Shown: positions 62,873 to 64,000 of the stretch, in pieces | How the letters are laid out: every line of letters starts with the position of its first letter | Numbering within the stretch: position 1 is the stretch's first letter | DNA from: Roseburia porci | GTDB lineage: Bacteria; Bacillota; Clostridia; Lachnospirales; Lachnospiraceae | Assembly: GCF_009695765.1 (NCBI RefSeq) | Contig: NZ_VUNI01000006.1 | Coordinates: 101,140 to 165,139 of the forward strand | DNA length: 64,000 nucleotides | Reading direction: 5' to 3' | Program-made: the position numbers and the translations under genes | The notes under the pieces: model-generated | Databases searched by the model: none | The model's input: only the letters and a program-made list of their open reading frames with translations | What the model was told of the DNA's origin: nothing

Positions 62873-62876
62873 TTTT

Positions 62877-63731
62877 TTATATGTTTTTACGATATTCAGA
62901 AGGTGACAGCCCCTTTGCCTTTTGAAAAATCCGGCTGAAATATAGTGGATTATCATAACCAACAATTTGTGCGATCTCATTGATATTATATTGTGTATTC
63001 TGAAGTAGTGCTTCGGCATTATATATTCTTTTTTGCAAAATGAATTGTTTTGGTGTAATTCCGGCATATAATCTGAAATTACGGATAAACCAACTGGCAC
63101 TGACATGATTTTGTTCAGCATAGTCATCAATACTGATCGGTTCATTGTAATGCTCACTGAAATAAGAAATTGCTTTGTCTATTTCCTCAGCAGCATGGGA
63201 GTTCACTGTGGTGATAGAAGATTTAAAGTGGCGCTGTAGTTTTATAAAAATATGTCTTAAATACATTTCAAGCATTTCAGAATAGCTATCCTGACACATT
63301 TGTAATTCATTTATCATGGCACGGAAAAGATACTGATATTCCGAACCAGAACCACAGTGGAACACCCTTTTGTCATTTGTCAATCCATAGGAACGGAGCA
63401 GATTAGTGACATTGTTTCCTGTAAAATGAACCCAGTAAACTTCGACCTGGTCTTTGGCATAATATTCATATTTCTGTGGTTCTTTTGGACGGTATAAAAC
63501 CATATGACCAGCATGAACAATCGTTTCTTCCTCATCATTGTTAAAATGAAAATGAGCTTTCCCAGCAGCAATAAAGATCAACTGAAAATCAACTCTGCCC
63601 CGTGGTCTCCATGTGGGAAGTTTAGGGTGAGTATATAACTTGTAAGCTCCACACATGGTTACGACGAGAGGCTTTGATTTATCTTTTCTGTCGATTGTTG
63701 AGTTATTTAGATATGCATTATTTGTATACAT
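62877..63731 (-). CDS. AraC-family transcriptional regulator
   Basis: The 284-residue protein has an N-terminal cupin-type ligand domain (about 30-150, with the HFNNDEEETIVHAGHMVLY block) and a C-terminal double helix-turn-helix: ISIDDYAEQNHVSASWFIRN and the conserved IAQIVGYDNPLYFSRIFQKA with FGLSPSEYR-type ending. It should activate a sugar-use operon when it binds its ligand. No such operon lies beside it in the window; the transposase to its right suggests the neighbourhood was rearranged. Confidence 0.92.
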   Translation of the reverse strand: MYTNNAYLNNSTIDRKDKSKPLVVTMCGAYKLYTHPKLPTWRPRGRVDFQLIFIAAGKAHFHFNNDEEETIVHAGHMVLYRPKEPQKYEYYAKDQVEVYWVHFTGNNVTNLLRSYGLTNDKRVFHCGSGSEYQYLFRAMINELQMCQDSYSEMLEMYLRHIFIKLQRHFKSSITTVNSHAAEEIDKAISYFSEHYNEPISIDDYAEQNHVSASWFIRNFRLYAGITPKQFILQKRIYNAEALLQNTQYNINEIAQIVGYDNPLYFSRIFQKAKGLSPSEYRKNI

Positions 63732-63950
63732 TTGAGTCCCCCATACGATAATTGAAAATGTTCATGAAATAATAATTTGAAATATATAAAATCTGTGTTT
63801 AATCCATGATGCAATTATACCATTTTGTGCATGTTTTGTGTAATTTATGATATGGTTTTCCGGCATCAGCCCTGTGTGTTAGAATAGTTGTCAGTGAAAG
63901 AAAAAAGTTTTTGTGGTAGTATATAACTATCACAGGAAGGAGCTTTCACT

Positions 63951-64000
63951 ATGAACTACAGTCAAGAACTTAAGGAAGCCTTGCTAAGAAGAATGCTTCC
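63951..64000 (+). mobile_element. Start of a transposase gene (insertion sequence cut by window edge)
   Basis: The frame starts MNYSQELKEALLRRMLP behind an AGGAAGGAGC site and runs off the right edge. This start is typical of the small helix-turn-helix ORF of IS3-type or related insertion sequences, whose proteins continue PxNxSVxxIAxExG. The element's left end must lie in 63760-63950, where GTGGTAGT/ACTATCAC (63912-63932) forms an imperfect inverted repeat. The IS family needs the rest of the sequence. Confidence 0.6.

Noticed and set aside
62717..63157. 146-codon minus-strand frame overlapping the AraC gene end
   Set aside because: It overlaps the AraC helix-turn-helix coding sequence and the terminator; the much shorter ORF at 62662-62745 has the better start signals.

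Overview
The window reads as chromosomal DNA of a Gram-positive anaerobe of the class Clostridia, most likely family Lachnospiraceae. This rests on the moderate-to-low GC, strong AGGAGG-type ribosome binding sites, TTGACA/TATAAT promoters, many intrinsic terminators, a class III anaerobic ribonucleotide reductase, and gut-type carbohydrate enzymes (GH1, GH43). The genus cannot be fixed from the sequence alone. No rRNA or tRNA gene was seen.

Layout. Bases 1-2922 hold a cut-off CDS, a VanZ-like protein, a small membrane protein and a long M29 aminopeptidase. Bases 2941-10215 are a purine block: purE, purM-purN-purD, an M32 carboxypeptidase fused to a HAD phosphatase, and an NCS2 purine permease. 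Bases 10343-14730 carry an asymmetric heterodimeric ABC exporter divergent from a MarR regulator. Bases 14829-17758 are nrdD-nrdG behind a promoter with NrdR-like boxes. Bases 17788-22768 are the most accessory-looking part (see below). Bases 22810-25439 are asnB and an MBL hydrolase; 25735-28802 a small membrane protein, a FliB-type lysine methylase and a chemotaxis receptor; 28896-31038 an aldolase-domain protein and a MraY-like transferase. Bases 31087-37133 are a molybdenum-cofactor and molybdate-uptake operon: MPT-binding protein, moaC, moaA, a MOSC-Mog fusion and modABC. Bases 38299-42967 hold a methyltransferase, hslO, nadE and asnA. Bases 43150-49910 hold azlCD, a GH1 glucosidase, a second chemotaxis receptor, a MarR-EamA pair and a YolD-like protein. 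Bases 49972-52979 are an amino-acid ABC transporter. Bases 53102-56640 are a SPOUT methyltransferase, a DUF4422 protein and an AAA ATPase. Bases 56686-59486 are a yybP-ykoY (manganese) riboswitch with a P-type ATPase. Bases 59555-64000 are a GH43 enzyme, a MATE exporter, an AraC regulator and the start of a transposase running off the edge.

The part most worth a second look is 19.2-22.0 kb. It packs together an antitoxin-like small ORF whose partner stops after 15 codons, a promoter-bearing 51-codon remnant of a DUF3800 gene, and a compact structured RNA with its own promoter. A 26-residue hydrophobic peptide ORF follows that RNA, with its start codon inside a hairpin, and then a strong terminator. 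After it come three copies of a 38-nt element with constant ends and a different 18-nt centre each time (two direct, one inverted). A small XRE regulator is then divergent from a membrane-anchored repeat protein, across two matching palindromic operators. This looks like a decayed defence or toxin-antitoxin island that still keeps intact regulatory RNA and DNA signals.

All functional calls are from motif recognition by eye. No alignment, folding or database search was run.
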